Shown piece after piece: positions 32,567-41,209 of a stretch of DNA of 64,000 bases. Source of the stretch: Phytopseudomonas argentinensis. Lineage in GTDB: Bacteria; Pseudomonadota; Gammaproteobacteria; Pseudomonadales; Pseudomonadaceae. A program made the position numbers and the translations under genes. The stretch is taken from contig NZ_FORC01000001.1 of the NCBI RefSeq assembly GCF_900113905.1, positions 496,001 through 560,000 of the forward strand. Direction: 5' to 3'. How positions within the stretch are numbered: position 1 is the first letter of the stretch; each line of letters starts with the position of its first letter. The notes under the pieces are model-generated. The model saw only the letters and a program-made list of their open reading frames with translations. It was not told the origin of the DNA and searched no databases.

Positions 32567-33733
32567 ATGAGCAGGATTCGCACAGGTCACGTCGCATCGG
32601 CGATCACCCTTTCAATCGTCATCGGCCTGGCGGGCTGTGACAGAGGCGAACAGGGCTGGGGCGAGGCGCCACCTCGCGAGGTCGATGTCCTCACCGTCAA
32701 GACCGAGCCCTTTACCGTGGTCGCCGAATTGCCGGGTCGTATCGAACCTGTGCGGGTCGCCGAGGTTCGCGCCCGGGTCGCCGGCATCGTGCTCAAGCGC
32801 ACCTTCGAAGAAGGCGCCGACGTCAAGGCCGGCGACCTGCTGTTCCAGATCGACCCCGCGCCGTTCAAGGCTGCACTGTCGCGTGCCGAGGCCGAACTGG
32901 CCCGCGCCGATGCGCAGTTGTTCCAGGCCCAGGCCACGGTCAAGCGCTACGAGCCGCTGGTGAAGATCAACGCGGTCAGCCAACAGGACTTCGACGTGGC
33001 CCGCGCCACCTTGCGCAGCGCCCAGGCCGACAAGCGCTCGGCCCAGGCCAACGTGGAAACCGCCAAGCTGGACCTGGGTTACGCCCAGGTACGCGCACCC
33101 ATCGCCGGGCGCATCGGCCGGGCCCAGGTGACTGAGGGCGCACTGGTCGGCCAGGGTGAGACCACCCTGCTCGCCCGTATCCAGCAACTCGACCCGGTCT
33201 ACGCCGACTTCAGCCAGCCGGCTGCCGATGCCCTGCGCCTGCGCGCCGCCATCGCCGACGGCAAGGTCTCCGGCGATGGCGACAAGACGCTGTCGCTACG
33301 CGTCGACGGCACCGACATCGAGAGTAAGGGCACCCTCTTGTTCACCGACATTTCGGTGGACCGCAGCACCGGGCAGATCGCCCTGCGCGGACGTTTCGAC
33401 AACCCCCAGGGCGTGTTGCTGCCCGGCATGTACGTGCGTGTGAGCACCCCACAGGGCCTTGATCAGAACGCCATCCTGGTGCCGCAACGGGCGGTGCAGC
33501 GCTCCGCCGACGGCAAGGCCAGCGTGATGCTGCTCGGCGCCGACGACACCGTGGAAGCGCGGCCGGTCACCACTGGCACCATGCAGGGCGCGCGCTGGCA
33601 GATCACCGACGGCCTGAAGGCTGGTGACCAGGTGATCACCAGCTCGCTGTCGGCCATCCGCCCCGGCGCCAAGGTGGTACCGCGCAAGCCAGGCGCAGAG
33701 CCCCAGAACGACACCCCTTCCCAGGCGCAATAA
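32567..33733 (+). CDS. mexC: RND efflux periplasmic adaptor MexC
   Basis: A 388-residue membrane-fusion lipoprotein: the signal peptide ends IGLAGC (Cys at about residue 24) for lipid attachment. Then come the barrel-sandwich half-motifs (ELPGRIEPVRVAEVRARVAG and LGYAQVRAPIAGRIGRAQV), an alpha hairpin (about 95-165) and beta-barrel and membrane-proximal domains (VLLPGMYVRVSTPQGLDQ). The sequence resembles P. aeruginosa MexC in long stretches. It links MexD to an outer-membrane channel. AGGTGAAG precedes the ATG. It is co-transcribed with mexD, 14 bases downstream. Confidence 0.9.
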   Translation: MSRIRTGHVASAITLSIVIGLAGCDRGEQGWGEAPPREVDVLTVKTEPFTVVAELPGRIEPVRVAEVRARVAGIVLKRTFEEGADVKAGDLLFQIDPAPFKAALSRAEAELARADAQLFQAQATVKRYEPLVKINAVSQQDFDVARATLRSAQADKRSAQANVETAKLDLGYAQVRAPIAGRIGRAQVTEGALVGQGETTLLARIQQLDPVYADFSQPAADALRLRAAIADGKVSGDGDKTLSLRVDGTDIESKGTLLFTDISVDRSTGQIALRGRFDNPQGVLLPGMYVRVSTPQGLDQNAILVPQRAVQRSADGKASVMLLGADDTVEARPVTTGTMQGARWQITDGLKAGDQVITSSLSAIRPGAKVVPRKPGAEPQNDTPSQAQ

Positions 33734-33747
33734 GCCGGAGCATCGAC

Positions 33748-36700
33748 ATGTCCTTGTTTTTTATCCGGCGGCCGAACTTCGCCTGGGTGGTCGCGCTGTT
33801 CATCACCATGGGCGGCTTGCTGGCCATTCCCTTCCTGCCCGTGGCGCAGTACCCCAACGTGGCGCCGCCGCAGATCACCGTCACCGCGACCTACCCGGGC
33901 GCCTCGGCCCAGGTGCTGACCGACTCGGTCACCAGCGTGATCGAGGAAGAGCTCAACGGCGCCAAGAACCTGCTGTACTTCGAGTCCACCAGCAACGCCA
34001 ACGGCATCGCCGAGATCACCGTGACCTTCCAGCCGGGCACCGACCCGGAGCTGGCCCAGGTCGACGTGCAGAACCGCCTGAAACGTGCCGAAGCCCGTAT
34101 GCCCCAGGCCGTACTGACCCTTGGTATCCAGACCGAACAGGCCACCGCCGGTTTTCTGCTGATCTATTCGCTGACCTACAAGGACGGCAGCGCCAACGAC
34201 GACACCACGGCCCTGGCCGATTACGCAGCGCGCAACATCAACAACGAGATCCGCCGGGTTGCGGGGGTCGGCAAGCTGCAGTTCTTCGCCTCCGAAGCGG
34301 CCATGCGCGTATGGATCGACCCGCAGAAGCTGGTCGGTTACGGCCTGGCGATCGACGACGTCAACAACGCCATCCGTGCTCAGAACGTGCAGGTACCGGC
34401 GGGCGCCTTCGGCAGTACGCCCGGTACGGCCGAGCAGGAGCTGACCGCGACGCTGGCGGTCAAGGGCACCCTGGACAACCCCGAGGAGTTCGCCGCCATC
34501 GTGCTGCGCGCCAACCAGGACGGCACGCGCCTGACTCTGGGCGATGTCGCGCGCATCGAGGTCGGCAGCCAGGATTACAACTTCGGCTCGCGCCAGGACG
34601 GTAAGCCGGCCGTGGCCGCCGCCGTGCAGCTGGCGCCAGGCGCCAACGCCATCCAGACCGCCGAAGCGGTCAAGCAGCGGCTCACCGAACTGTCGGCCAA
34701 CTTCCCGGACAACGTGCAATTCTCGGTGCCCTACGACACCTCGCGGTTCGTCGACGTGGCCATCGACAAGGTCATCATGACCCTGCTCGAGGCCATGGTG
34801 CTGGTGTTCCTGGTGATGTTCCTGTTCCTGCAGAACGTGCGCTACACCCTGATCCCGTCCATCGTGGTGCCGGTGTGCCTGCTCGGCACCCTGACCTTCA
34901 TGTACCTGCTGGGCTTCTCGGTGAACATGATGACCATGTTCGGCATGGTGCTGGCCATCGGCATTCTGGTCGACGATGCCATCGTGGTGGTCGAGAACGT
35001 CGAGCGGATCATGGCCGAAGAAGGCCTGGAGCCGGTGCCGGCGACCATCAAGGCGATGGGCCAGGTGTCCGGGGCGATCCTCGGCATCACCCTAGTGCTG
35101 TCGGCGGTGTTCCTGCCCCTGGCGTTCATGGCCGGCTCGGTGGGCGTGATCTACCAGCAGTTCTCGCTGTCGCTGGCGGTGTCGATCCTGTTCTCGGGCT
35201 TCCTGGCGCTGACCTTCACACCGGCGCTGTGCGCCACCCTGCTCAAGCCGATCCCCCAGGGCCATCACGAAAAGACCGGTTTCTTCGGCTGGTTCAACCG
35301 CAGATTCACCGGGCTGACCGGGCGCTACACGAAACTCAACAGCAAGCTGGTGCCGCGTGCCGGACGCTTCATGTTCATCTACCTGGGTATCGTGGTGCTG
35401 ATGGGCTTCTTCTACCTGCGCCTGCCGGAATCCTTCGTGCCGGTCGAAGACCAGGGCTACATGATCGTCGATATCCAGCTGCCCCCCGGCGCGACGCGTG
35501 AGCGTACCTCGGCGACCGGCAAGCAGCTGGAAGAGTTCCTCGCCTCCCGCGATGCCGTGGCGACCTCCTTCCTGGTGCTGGGCTTCAGCTTCTCGGGCAT
35601 GGGCGAGAACGCCGCCATCGCCTTTCCGCTGCTCAAGGACTGGTCCGAGCGTGACTCGGAGCAGTCGGTAGAGGCCGAGACGGCCGCGGTCAACGGCCGC
35701 TTCGCCAACCTCGACGACGGCGCCATGATGGCCGTGCCACCGCCACCGATCGACGGCCTGGGCAACTCGGGCGGTTTCTCCCTGCGCCTGCAGGACCGTG
35801 GCGGCCTTGGCCGCGAGGCGCTGCTCGCTGCGCGTGACCAGGTGCTCGGCAAGGTCAACGGCAACCCGCTGTTTCTCTACGGCATGATGGAGGGCCTGGC
35901 CGAGGCACCGCAGCTGCGCCTGGTCATCGACCGCGACAAGGCACGTGCCCAGGGGGTCAGCTTCGAGTCGATCAGCAATGCGCTGTCCACCGCCTTCGGC
36001 TCTTCGGTGATCAACGACTTCGCCAATGCCGGGCGCCAGCAGCGCGTGGTGGTGCAGGCCGAGCAAGGCGCACGGATGACCCCGGACAGCGTGCTCAAGC
36101 TGCACGTGCCCAACGACAGCGGCAGCCTGGTGCCGCTCAGCGCCTTCGTGACCACCCAGTGGGAAGAAGGCCCGGTGCAGGTGGCGCGCTACAACGGCTA
36201 CCCGTCGATCCGCATTTCCGGCGACGCCGCACCTGGCGTCAGCACCGGCGAGGCGATGGCCGAGCTGGAGCGCATCGCCGCCGAATTGCCGGAAGGCATC
36301 GGCTACGAATGGACCGGCCTGTCCTACCAGGAGAAGGTCGCCAGCGGCCAGGCGACGTTGCTCTTCGCCCTGGCCATCGTGGTGGTGTTCCTGCTCCTGG
36401 TGGCCCTCTACGAGAGCTGGGCGATCCCCCTGGCGGTGATGCTCATCGTGCCGGTCGGCGCCCTTGGTGCGGTGCTCGCGGTAACCGCCATCGGCCTGCC
36501 CAACGATGTGTACTTCAAGGTCGGCCTGATCACCGTGATCGGCCTGGCGGCGAAGAACGCCATCCTCATCGTCGAGTTCGCCAAGGACCTGTGGGAAGAC
36601 GGCTACTCGCTGCGTGATGCTGCCATCGAAGCGGCGCGCCTGCGCTTCCGGCCGATCATCATGACCTCCATGGCCTTCATGCTCGGCGTGGTGCCGCTGG

Positions 36701-36882
36701 TGATCGCCACCGGCGCCGGCGCGGCCAGCCAGCGTGCCATCGGCACCGGGGTACTGGGCGGCATGTTCAGTGCGACCCTGCTGGGGGTGATCTTCGTGCC
36801 GATCTTCTTCGTCTGGGTGCTGTCGCTGCTGCGTACCAAGCCCAAGCAAACCGACTATCACCCCCTGCACAAGGCGCAATGA
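33748..36882 (+). CDS. mexD: RND efflux pump inner-membrane transporter MexD
   Basis: A 1044-residue HAE1-family RND transporter driven by proton flow. It begins MSLFFIRRPNFAWVVALFIT, has twelve membrane helices in two halves and two large periplasmic loops. The helix-4 proton relay Asp pair is in GILVDDAIVVVENVERIM, and the second half carries GLAAKNAILIVEFAKDL. Its length is one residue from P. aeruginosa MexD. With MexC it should export fluoroquinolones, biocides and other amphiphiles. No OprJ-type channel gene follows; a terminator and a convergent operon lie directly after it. Confidence 0.93.
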   Translation: MSLFFIRRPNFAWVVALFITMGGLLAIPFLPVAQYPNVAPPQITVTATYPGASAQVLTDSVTSVIEEELNGAKNLLYFESTSNANGIAEITVTFQPGTDPELAQVDVQNRLKRAEARMPQAVLTLGIQTEQATAGFLLIYSLTYKDGSANDDTTALADYAARNINNEIRRVAGVGKLQFFASEAAMRVWIDPQKLVGYGLAIDDVNNAIRAQNVQVPAGAFGSTPGTAEQELTATLAVKGTLDNPEEFAAIVLRANQDGTRLTLGDVARIEVGSQDYNFGSRQDGKPAVAAAVQLAPGANAIQTAEAVKQRLTELSANFPDNVQFSVPYDTSRFVDVAIDKVIMTLLEAMVLVFLVMFLFLQNVRYTLIPSIVVPVCLLGTLTFMYLLGFSVNMMTMFGMVLAIGILVDDAIVVVENVERIMAEEGLEPVPATIKAMGQVSGAILGITLVLSAVFLPLAFMAGSVGVIYQQFSLSLAVSILFSGFLALTFTPALCATLLKPIPQGHHEKTGFFGWFNRRFTGLTGRYTKLNSKLVPRAGRFMFIYLGIVVLMGFFYLRLPESFVPVEDQGYMIVDIQLPPGATRERTSATGKQLEEFLASRDAVATSFLVLGFSFSGMGENAAIAFPLLKDWSERDSEQSVEAETAAVNGRFANLDDGAMMAVPPPPIDGLGNSGGFSLRLQDRGGLGREALLAARDQVLGKVNGNPLFLYGMMEGLAEAPQLRLVIDRDKARAQGVSFESISNALSTAFGSSVINDFANAGRQQRVVVQAEQGARMTPDSVLKLHVPNDSGSLVPLSAFVTTQWEEGPVQVARYNGYPSIRISGDAAPGVSTGEAMAELERIAAELPEGIGYEWTGLSYQEKVASGQATLLFALAIVVVFLLLVALYESWAIPLAVMLIVPVGALGAVLAVTAIGLPNDVYFKVGLITVIGLAAKNAILIVEFAKDLWEDGYSLRDAAIEAARLRFRPIIMTSMAFMLGVVPLVIATGAGAASQRAIGTGVLGGMFSATLLGVIFVPIFFVWVLSLLRTKPKQTDYHPLHKAQ

Positions 36883-36888
36883 TGAAAG

Positions 36889-36915
36889 GGGCGTGCAAGC
36901 GAAAGCTGCACGCCC
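36889..36915. terminator. Shared terminator between mexD and the convergent transporter operon
   Basis: Nine-base-pair stem GGGCGTGCA/TGCACGCCC (36889-36897 and 36907-36915) with loop AGCGAAAGC, filling the 40-base gap between two convergent stop codons. Confidence 0.7.
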
Positions 36916-36922
36916 TGCTGGT

Positions 36923-38308
36923 TCAGTTCAACAAGGCGATCAACGCCGGCACGCTGAGTACCGCCGTGTAGTAGCCCATGAACTGCACGCCGATGTTGAA
37001 GCCCAGGAAGCGCCCCAGAAAGCCACCGAGCAGACCGACGGTGACGATCACCAGCAGCCCGAGCAGGCCACCCTCCCAGATCCCGACCACCAGCACCAGG
37101 CCGATGAAGGTGGCGATCACCGCTTCGTGGCTGATCCTGCGCGACACGAAGGAAGCCGCCTGGTGGGCGAAGTTCATGGTGAAGGGGTAGGCGATCAGAA
37201 TGGCCACCAGTACCGCCATCATGCCGTAGCCGAAGAACTCCCAGTTGTTGAGCAGGTTATGCAGGTTGTTGACCTCACCGCTTACGCTGTCCACGGTGAA
37301 GCGTGGCGGTGCATTGAACAGCGGCGCGGCCGGCCCGGCAGCCACCGGGCTGAGCGGCAGGCCGAAGGCGATCAGCGGGATCAACGCCTCGGCGATGTAG
37401 GTCGACTCGGTGACCCCGTTACGGGCGGTGATCACTGTGGTCAGTCGCTCGTAGGCCTGCTTGATGCGCGCACCGATCAACTCGCCCATGATCACCGTCA
37501 TGGCCACCGGGCTGAACACGAAGGTGGCACTGGTGACGCTCGCCGCCATGGCGGTCATGCGTGCCTGGCGCTTGTTGATCACCCGCAGCGGATTGGGAAA
37601 GTAGCCGCGCCAGCCCTTCATGTCCGGCGCCAGGGAGAACACCCGATACTGGTCGCGACGCATGCGTTCACGCTCGGCGGGTGCCAGCATCGAGAACAGC
37701 GAGGTGATCAGCGGTGCCACGGCGATGCCGAGGAAATAGCTGACCGCCAGCTTGACCCCGTACTGGGCCGTCAGGGTCTGCAGGGCGACGATCACCAGCA
37801 CGAACGGCAGCAAGGCCAGCACCGAGGCCCAGCGCCCCGCCGAGAAGTAGGCGATGGTAAAGGCGGCGCAGAGGAACACCCAGGGGGCGAACTGCTTGAT
37901 GACGTCACCAAACGGCGCCAGCAGGACGGCGAACAGCACCGCCAGGGGCACCGCGATGACGGCCGCCACGGCGCCACCGGAAATCATCTTGCGCAGCGCC
38001 ACGTGGGGCACGCCGAGGCGGCGCAGGTGGTTGGCGTCGCCGATCAGCGCGGTCGCCGAGGTATCACCGGGAATGCCCAGCAAGGCGGTGGGTACCGCGT
38101 GGGTCATGTGCTTGGCCACCGCACCGGCCAGGAAGAAGGTGAGGATGCCGGCCGGCGGCGCGCCGAGCAGCACCACCAGCATGGTCAGCGGGGCCAGGGT
38201 GGTGGTTTCGTCGGTTCCCGATACCAGGCCGATGGCGGAGAACAGCACCGCGCCGAACAGGCCAAGTGCCAGGGCCATGAGGATTTCGTAGAGCAGGCCT
38301 TCCATCAC
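36923..38308 (-). CDS. TctA-like carboxylate transporter permease
   Basis: A 461-residue inner-membrane protein with about eleven hydrophobic segments, resembling the large TctA subunit of tripartite tricarboxylate transporters. The second hydrophobic block carries ILTFFLAGAVAKHMTHAVPT and the loop LLGIPGDTSATALIGD, like the TctA G-x-P-G signature. The C-terminal half has the matching VSRRISHEAVIATFIGLVLV region. It is shorter than classic TctA (about 500) and divergent, so its substrate may differ. The ATG overlaps the upstream gene stop by four bases. No periplasmic binding protein (TctC) gene is nearby. As last gene of the HMG-CoA island it probably imports the acid used there. Confidence 0.75.
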   Translation of the reverse strand: MMEGLLYEILMALALGLFGAVLFSAIGLVSGTDETTTLAPLTMLVVLLGAPPAGILTFFLAGAVAKHMTHAVPTALLGIPGDTSATALIGDANHLRRLGVPHVALRKMISGGAVAAVIAVPLAVLFAVLLAPFGDVIKQFAPWVFLCAAFTIAYFSAGRWASVLALLPFVLVIVALQTLTAQYGVKLAVSYFLGIAVAPLITSLFSMLAPAERERMRRDQYRVFSLAPDMKGWRGYFPNPLRVINKRQARMTAMAASVTSATFVFSPVAMTVIMGELIGARIKQAYERLTTVITARNGVTESTYIAEALIPLIAFGLPLSPVAAGPAAPLFNAPPRFTVDSVSGEVNNLHNLLNNWEFFGYGMMAVLVAILIAYPFTMNFAHQAASFVSRRISHEAVIATFIGLVLVVGIWEGGLLGLLVIVTVGLLGGFLGRFLGFNIGVQFMGYYTAVLSVPALIALLN

Positions 38309-38838
38309 CGGCGCCCTCCGCTCAGTGCCAGGGATGCGCGCGCATCCACATCGGCATCGGCGCCCGGCTCGCAGGCCTGCTCTTCCCGGGCCTGGGCATC
38401 CCGGAACAGCTCGTAGAGGCCAAGCTCGTGAAGTTCGGCGACCACCTCGGGCGAGGTGTCCTCGAGACGGCCGAGGCTGCCGTATTCCTTGAGCAGGTCA
38501 CCCACCACCTGCTCGCGAAAGGCCGGATCCGCCACGTGCTCGACCACGTCACGCTTGGGCTTGAACAGCACGGCGCTGATCGCGCCACCGCCCAGGCACC
38601 CGAGAATGCCGAACAGCATGGCGTAGGCCTTGGCCATCTGCGCCGACTCGACGAGGCCGCCAAGTATCAACAGCGCCAGCCCATAGGCACCCAGGCTGAC
38701 GATGGCGCTGACAGTGATGGCCAGCACCAGATGCCGGGCATCGACGGTGTCGCCCCACACCTCGTAGAGGTTGTCGGTGTTGCGCGCCGCGTCCGCGCTG
38801 GGCGGTGTCGCGGCCGGTCTGGCAAGCTCTTGGCTCAT
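38305..38838 (-). CDS. Small membrane protein, probable partner of the TctA-like permease
   Basis: A 177-residue protein with two membrane segments (about 38-62 LVLAITVSAIVSLGAYGLAL and 70-92 AYAMLFGILGCLGGGAISAV), then a charged cytoplasmic tail (FKPKRDVVEHVADPAFREQV) with acidic helices. It is not a standard four-helix TctB. Overlap of its stop with the permease start (ATGA) argues for a fixed two-subunit complex. I do not recognise the family; the transporter role is inferred from coupling and position. Confidence 0.65.
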   Translation of the reverse strand: MSQELARPAATPPSADAARNTDNLYEVWGDTVDARHLVLAITVSAIVSLGAYGLALLILGGLVESAQMAKAYAMLFGILGCLGGGAISAVLFKPKRDVVEHVADPAFREQVVGDLLKEYGSLGRLEDTSPEVVAELHELGLYELFRDAQAREEQACEPGADADVDARASLALSGGRR

Positions 38839-38939
38839 GGTGTCCCCCGCCCTTTCGGGCTCTTGTTGTTATTGAGGAAGCAGCTGGTCGGGTTGGTTTG
38901 CACGTCAGGTACCGGCCAGGGCGCCCGCGTCTCTGTCGT

Positions 38940-39350
38940 TCAGGCCGCGTCGGCAAGGCGTACGCTGGCACCTCCCTGGGTGATCACCTGGCCCGCCTGG
39001 TTGGTCAGGCGCAGCACCAGGGTCACTCGCCCGGCCTCCACCGCGACGACTTCACCAGCGGCGCTCAGCACATCGCCGAGATAAGCGGCGCGCCGATTGC
39101 TGTACTGGAAGCTCAGCAGCTCGTCGCCCTCCTCCATCCAGTCGTAAACCAGTTGGGTCAGCCAATCGCCCTGCAGCGGGCCGTCCACCAGCAGCGCCGG
39201 ATGCCCCTCGCACTGCTGGGCATAGGGCAGGTCATAGTGGATACGGTGGGCATTCCAGATGGCCGCGTTGTACAAAAACAGCTGCACGGTGCCGGGTCTG
39301 TATTCGCGCTCGGGCAACAGCTGGCCTGCTCTGATCATCTGCCTGTCCAT
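38940..39350 (-). CDS. MaoC-like hydratase, C-terminal hot-dog half
   Basis: A 136-residue hot-dog protein matching the C-terminal half of mesaconyl-CoA hydratase-type (FAS1-like) dehydratases: VQLFLYNAAIWNAHRIHYDL with the hydratase Asn/His pair, then HPALLVDGPLQGDWLTQLVY and RRAAYLGDVLSAAGEV. It adds water to an unsaturated dicarboxyl-CoA, together with the partner encoded just upstream. I chose the ATG at 39350, preceded by GAGGTGA that overlaps the previous stop; only two bases separate the genes. An alternative GTG lies two codons before. Confidence 0.8.
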   Translation of the reverse strand: MDRQMIRAGQLLPEREYRPGTVQLFLYNAAIWNAHRIHYDLPYAQQCEGHPALLVDGPLQGDWLTQLVYDWMEEGDELLSFQYSNRRAAYLGDVLSAAGEVVAVEAGRVTLVLRLTNQAGQVITQGGASVRLADAA

Positions 39351-39352
39351 GC

Positions 39353-39811
39353 TCACCTCGCGATCCGGGTCAGGCGTTCGGTCACCACCGGCTCGCCTGA
39401 TTCGGTTTCAAAACGGTTTTCGAACACCAGAAAGATCAGCGGCCCTTCGGCACCCTGTTTCTGGTAGATGTCCAGCAAGGTCTGCCGACACAGCAGCACG
39501 TCGCTGGCAAATATCCTGCGGTGCACCTGGTACTCGCTGCCGCCAGCCATGATGCGCTTGAGCGGCAACTCGGGGATCAGCGGGTCGTCGGGCTTGTGTC
39601 CGTCTTCGAGCAGTTGCTCCAGCGGCAGCACCGGCATCATCGCGCTGAACAGGAACAGCAGCGGCGCTTCGTCACCATCGAGATAACGGCGCTGACGCTG
39701 CCCGGTGGCCACTGCATATTTTCTGATGTCGTTGCGGTTCACTTCGAAGCGCGACGGCGGCAGCGAAGTGCCGATGCTGCGCCGTGCCGCATCGCTGATC
39801 AGACTCTCCAT
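39353..39811 (-). CDS. FAS1-like dehydratase, N-terminal hot-dog half
   Basis: A 152-residue protein that corresponds to the N-terminal domain of fused mesaconyl-C4-CoA hydratases: FEVNRNDIRKYAVATGQRQR, PLLFLFSAMMPVLPLEQLLE, IMAGGSEYQVHRRIFASDVL and PLIFLVFENRFETESGEPVV. It lacks the catalytic half, which is encoded by the next gene, so the two should form one heteromeric hydratase. Its ATG shares one base with the CoA transferase stop (TGATG), showing tight coupling. The start was set at this overlap rather than further upstream. Confidence 0.8.
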   Translation of the reverse strand: MESLISDAARRSIGTSLPPSRFEVNRNDIRKYAVATGQRQRRYLDGDEAPLLFLFSAMMPVLPLEQLLEDGHKPDDPLIPELPLKRIMAGGSEYQVHRRIFASDVLLCRQTLLDIYQKQGAEGPLIFLVFENRFETESGEPVVTERLTRIAR

Positions 39812-41049
39812 CAGATCACTCCCAGCCGGACCAGCTCGGCGTATTCGTCTTCGTCCAGACCCAGCCACTGGCGATAGATGGACGCATTGTGCTGGCCGAC
39901 CGCGGGGGCGCTGGCGCCGCGTTCCAGGGTGCCACCGGAGAGCTTGATCGGGTTGCCGAACACCTCGAAACGCGCCCCCTGGCAGTCGACGGGCACCACC
40001 ATGTCGCGTTCGCGCAGATGGGGATCGGCCACCACTTCATCGATGCTCTTGATCGGCGACAGCGGAAAACGGTCACCGGTCATGGCTTCCAGTTCGGCCT
40101 TGGTGTGGGCGCCGAGCCAGCGCTCCACGGCCGGCTTGACCTTGCGCAGGTAGACGTCGGTCTCGAAGCGCTTGGCCATGCTGTCGACTTCGGGGTCGCT
40201 GGCCATCGCCTCGTCACCGAAGGTCAGGCAGGCCTCGCGCCAGAACTTGTCGGTGTAGGCACCGAAGAACACGTAGCCATCCTTGCAGGCGTAGCGCCCG
40301 TAGGGGCGCACGAACGGATGGCCATTGCCCTCGGGCACCGTGACCTTGCCGGTTTCGGTGTAAGTCACCAGGGCGTTCTCGGTGAGCGAGACGATCGAGT
40401 CCTGCTGCGATACGTCGACCAGCTGGCCCTGGCCGGTGCGCTCCGCTTCACGCAGCGCACCGAGGGTACCGATGGCCGCATACAGCGCAGCGGACAGGTC
40501 ACCCAGCACCGTGCCCACGCGCATCGGCTCTTCCAGCGTGCCATTCATGGACCACAGGCCGCCGCTGGCCTGGGCACTGCTGTCGAATGCCGGGCGCAGC
40601 GAGTTCGGGCCGTACTGGCCGAAGCCACTGATGGCGGTGAACACGATGGCCGGGTTGACCTCCCTGAGCACCTCGTAGCCCAGCCCCAGCTTGGCCATGG
40701 TGCCGGGCCGAAAGTTCTCGATGACGATATCGGCCTTGCGCACCATGTCCAGGAAGGTGGCCTTGCCCTCGGCCTTCTTCAGATCCAGGCCGACCGCCAT
40801 CTTGTTGCGGTTGAACTGGGCGAAGAAGCCACTAACCGGCTCGTCGCTGTTGCGGTTGAGCGGCGGAAACTCCCGGGTAAGGTCGGGATCGGCGGGGTTC
40901 TCGATCTTGATCACCGTGGCGCCCATGTCGGCCAGCAGCATGGCGCAGTAGGGGCCGGCGACGACGCGGGTCAGGTCGAGGATGGTCACGCCCTTCAGGG
41001 GCCCGGCCGTTCTGGCGAAGCTCGCCAGTGCATCGGTCAGTGAATTCAT
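39811..41049 (-). CDS. CaiB/BaiF-family (class III) CoA transferase
   Basis: A 412-residue enzyme that moves CoA between acids. Family landmarks: LKGVTILDLTRVVAGPYCAM, MLLADMGATVIKIENP, FFAQFNRNKMAVGLDLK, IVIENFRPGTMAKLGLGY and the SGFGQYGP loop, with the likely catalytic Asp in VGTVLGDLSAAL. Here it probably activates a branched dicarboxylate (for example 3-methylglutaconate, HMG, itaconate or mesaconate), using succinyl- or acetyl-CoA as donor; that is inferred from the hydratase and lyase neighbours. The ATG at 41049 follows AGGAGA. The 160-base gap to mvaB contains a long inverted repeat. Confidence 0.88.
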   Translation of the reverse strand: MNSLTDALASFARTAGPLKGVTILDLTRVVAGPYCAMLLADMGATVIKIENPADPDLTREFPPLNRNSDEPVSGFFAQFNRNKMAVGLDLKKAEGKATFLDMVRKADIVIENFRPGTMAKLGLGYEVLREVNPAIVFTAISGFGQYGPNSLRPAFDSSAQASGGLWSMNGTLEEPMRVGTVLGDLSAALYAAIGTLGALREAERTGQGQLVDVSQQDSIVSLTENALVTYTETGKVTVPEGNGHPFVRPYGRYACKDGYVFFGAYTDKFWREACLTFGDEAMASDPEVDSMAKRFETDVYLRKVKPAVERWLGAHTKAELEAMTGDRFPLSPIKSIDEVVADPHLRERDMVVPVDCQGARFEVFGNPIKLSGGTLERGASAPAVGQHNASIYRQWLGLDEDEYAELVRLGVI

Positions 41050-41065
41050 GGATTCTCCTGTGTCG

Positions 41066-41115
41066 GTACATCGCCGTCGGGGCGCAGAGGCGCAGCCATG
41101 GGAAAGTCGATGTAC
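41066..41115. promoter_or_regulatory. Inverted repeat upstream of the CoA transferase gene
   Basis: Exact eight-base arms GTACATCG (41066-41073) and CGATGTAC (41108-41115), 42 bases apart start to start, in the only large gap of the operon. It could be an internal promoter operator or an mRNA hairpin. The GGTACA core is also present at the mvaA promoter, so the same regulator may bind. Confidence 0.4.
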
Positions 41116-41209
41116 GCTGGGACAGTGAGTGGACGGAGTGATCCGCGCAATGCGACCTGATGGCTGTCGCCGCTTGCCCGCATCCTTTCCGGGTTGTGGT
41201 TCTATTCGG

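Noticed and set aside
34719..36879. Long minus-strand frames across mexD
   Set aside because: mexD shows full-length RND homology on the plus strand; the opposite frames have no recognisable features.
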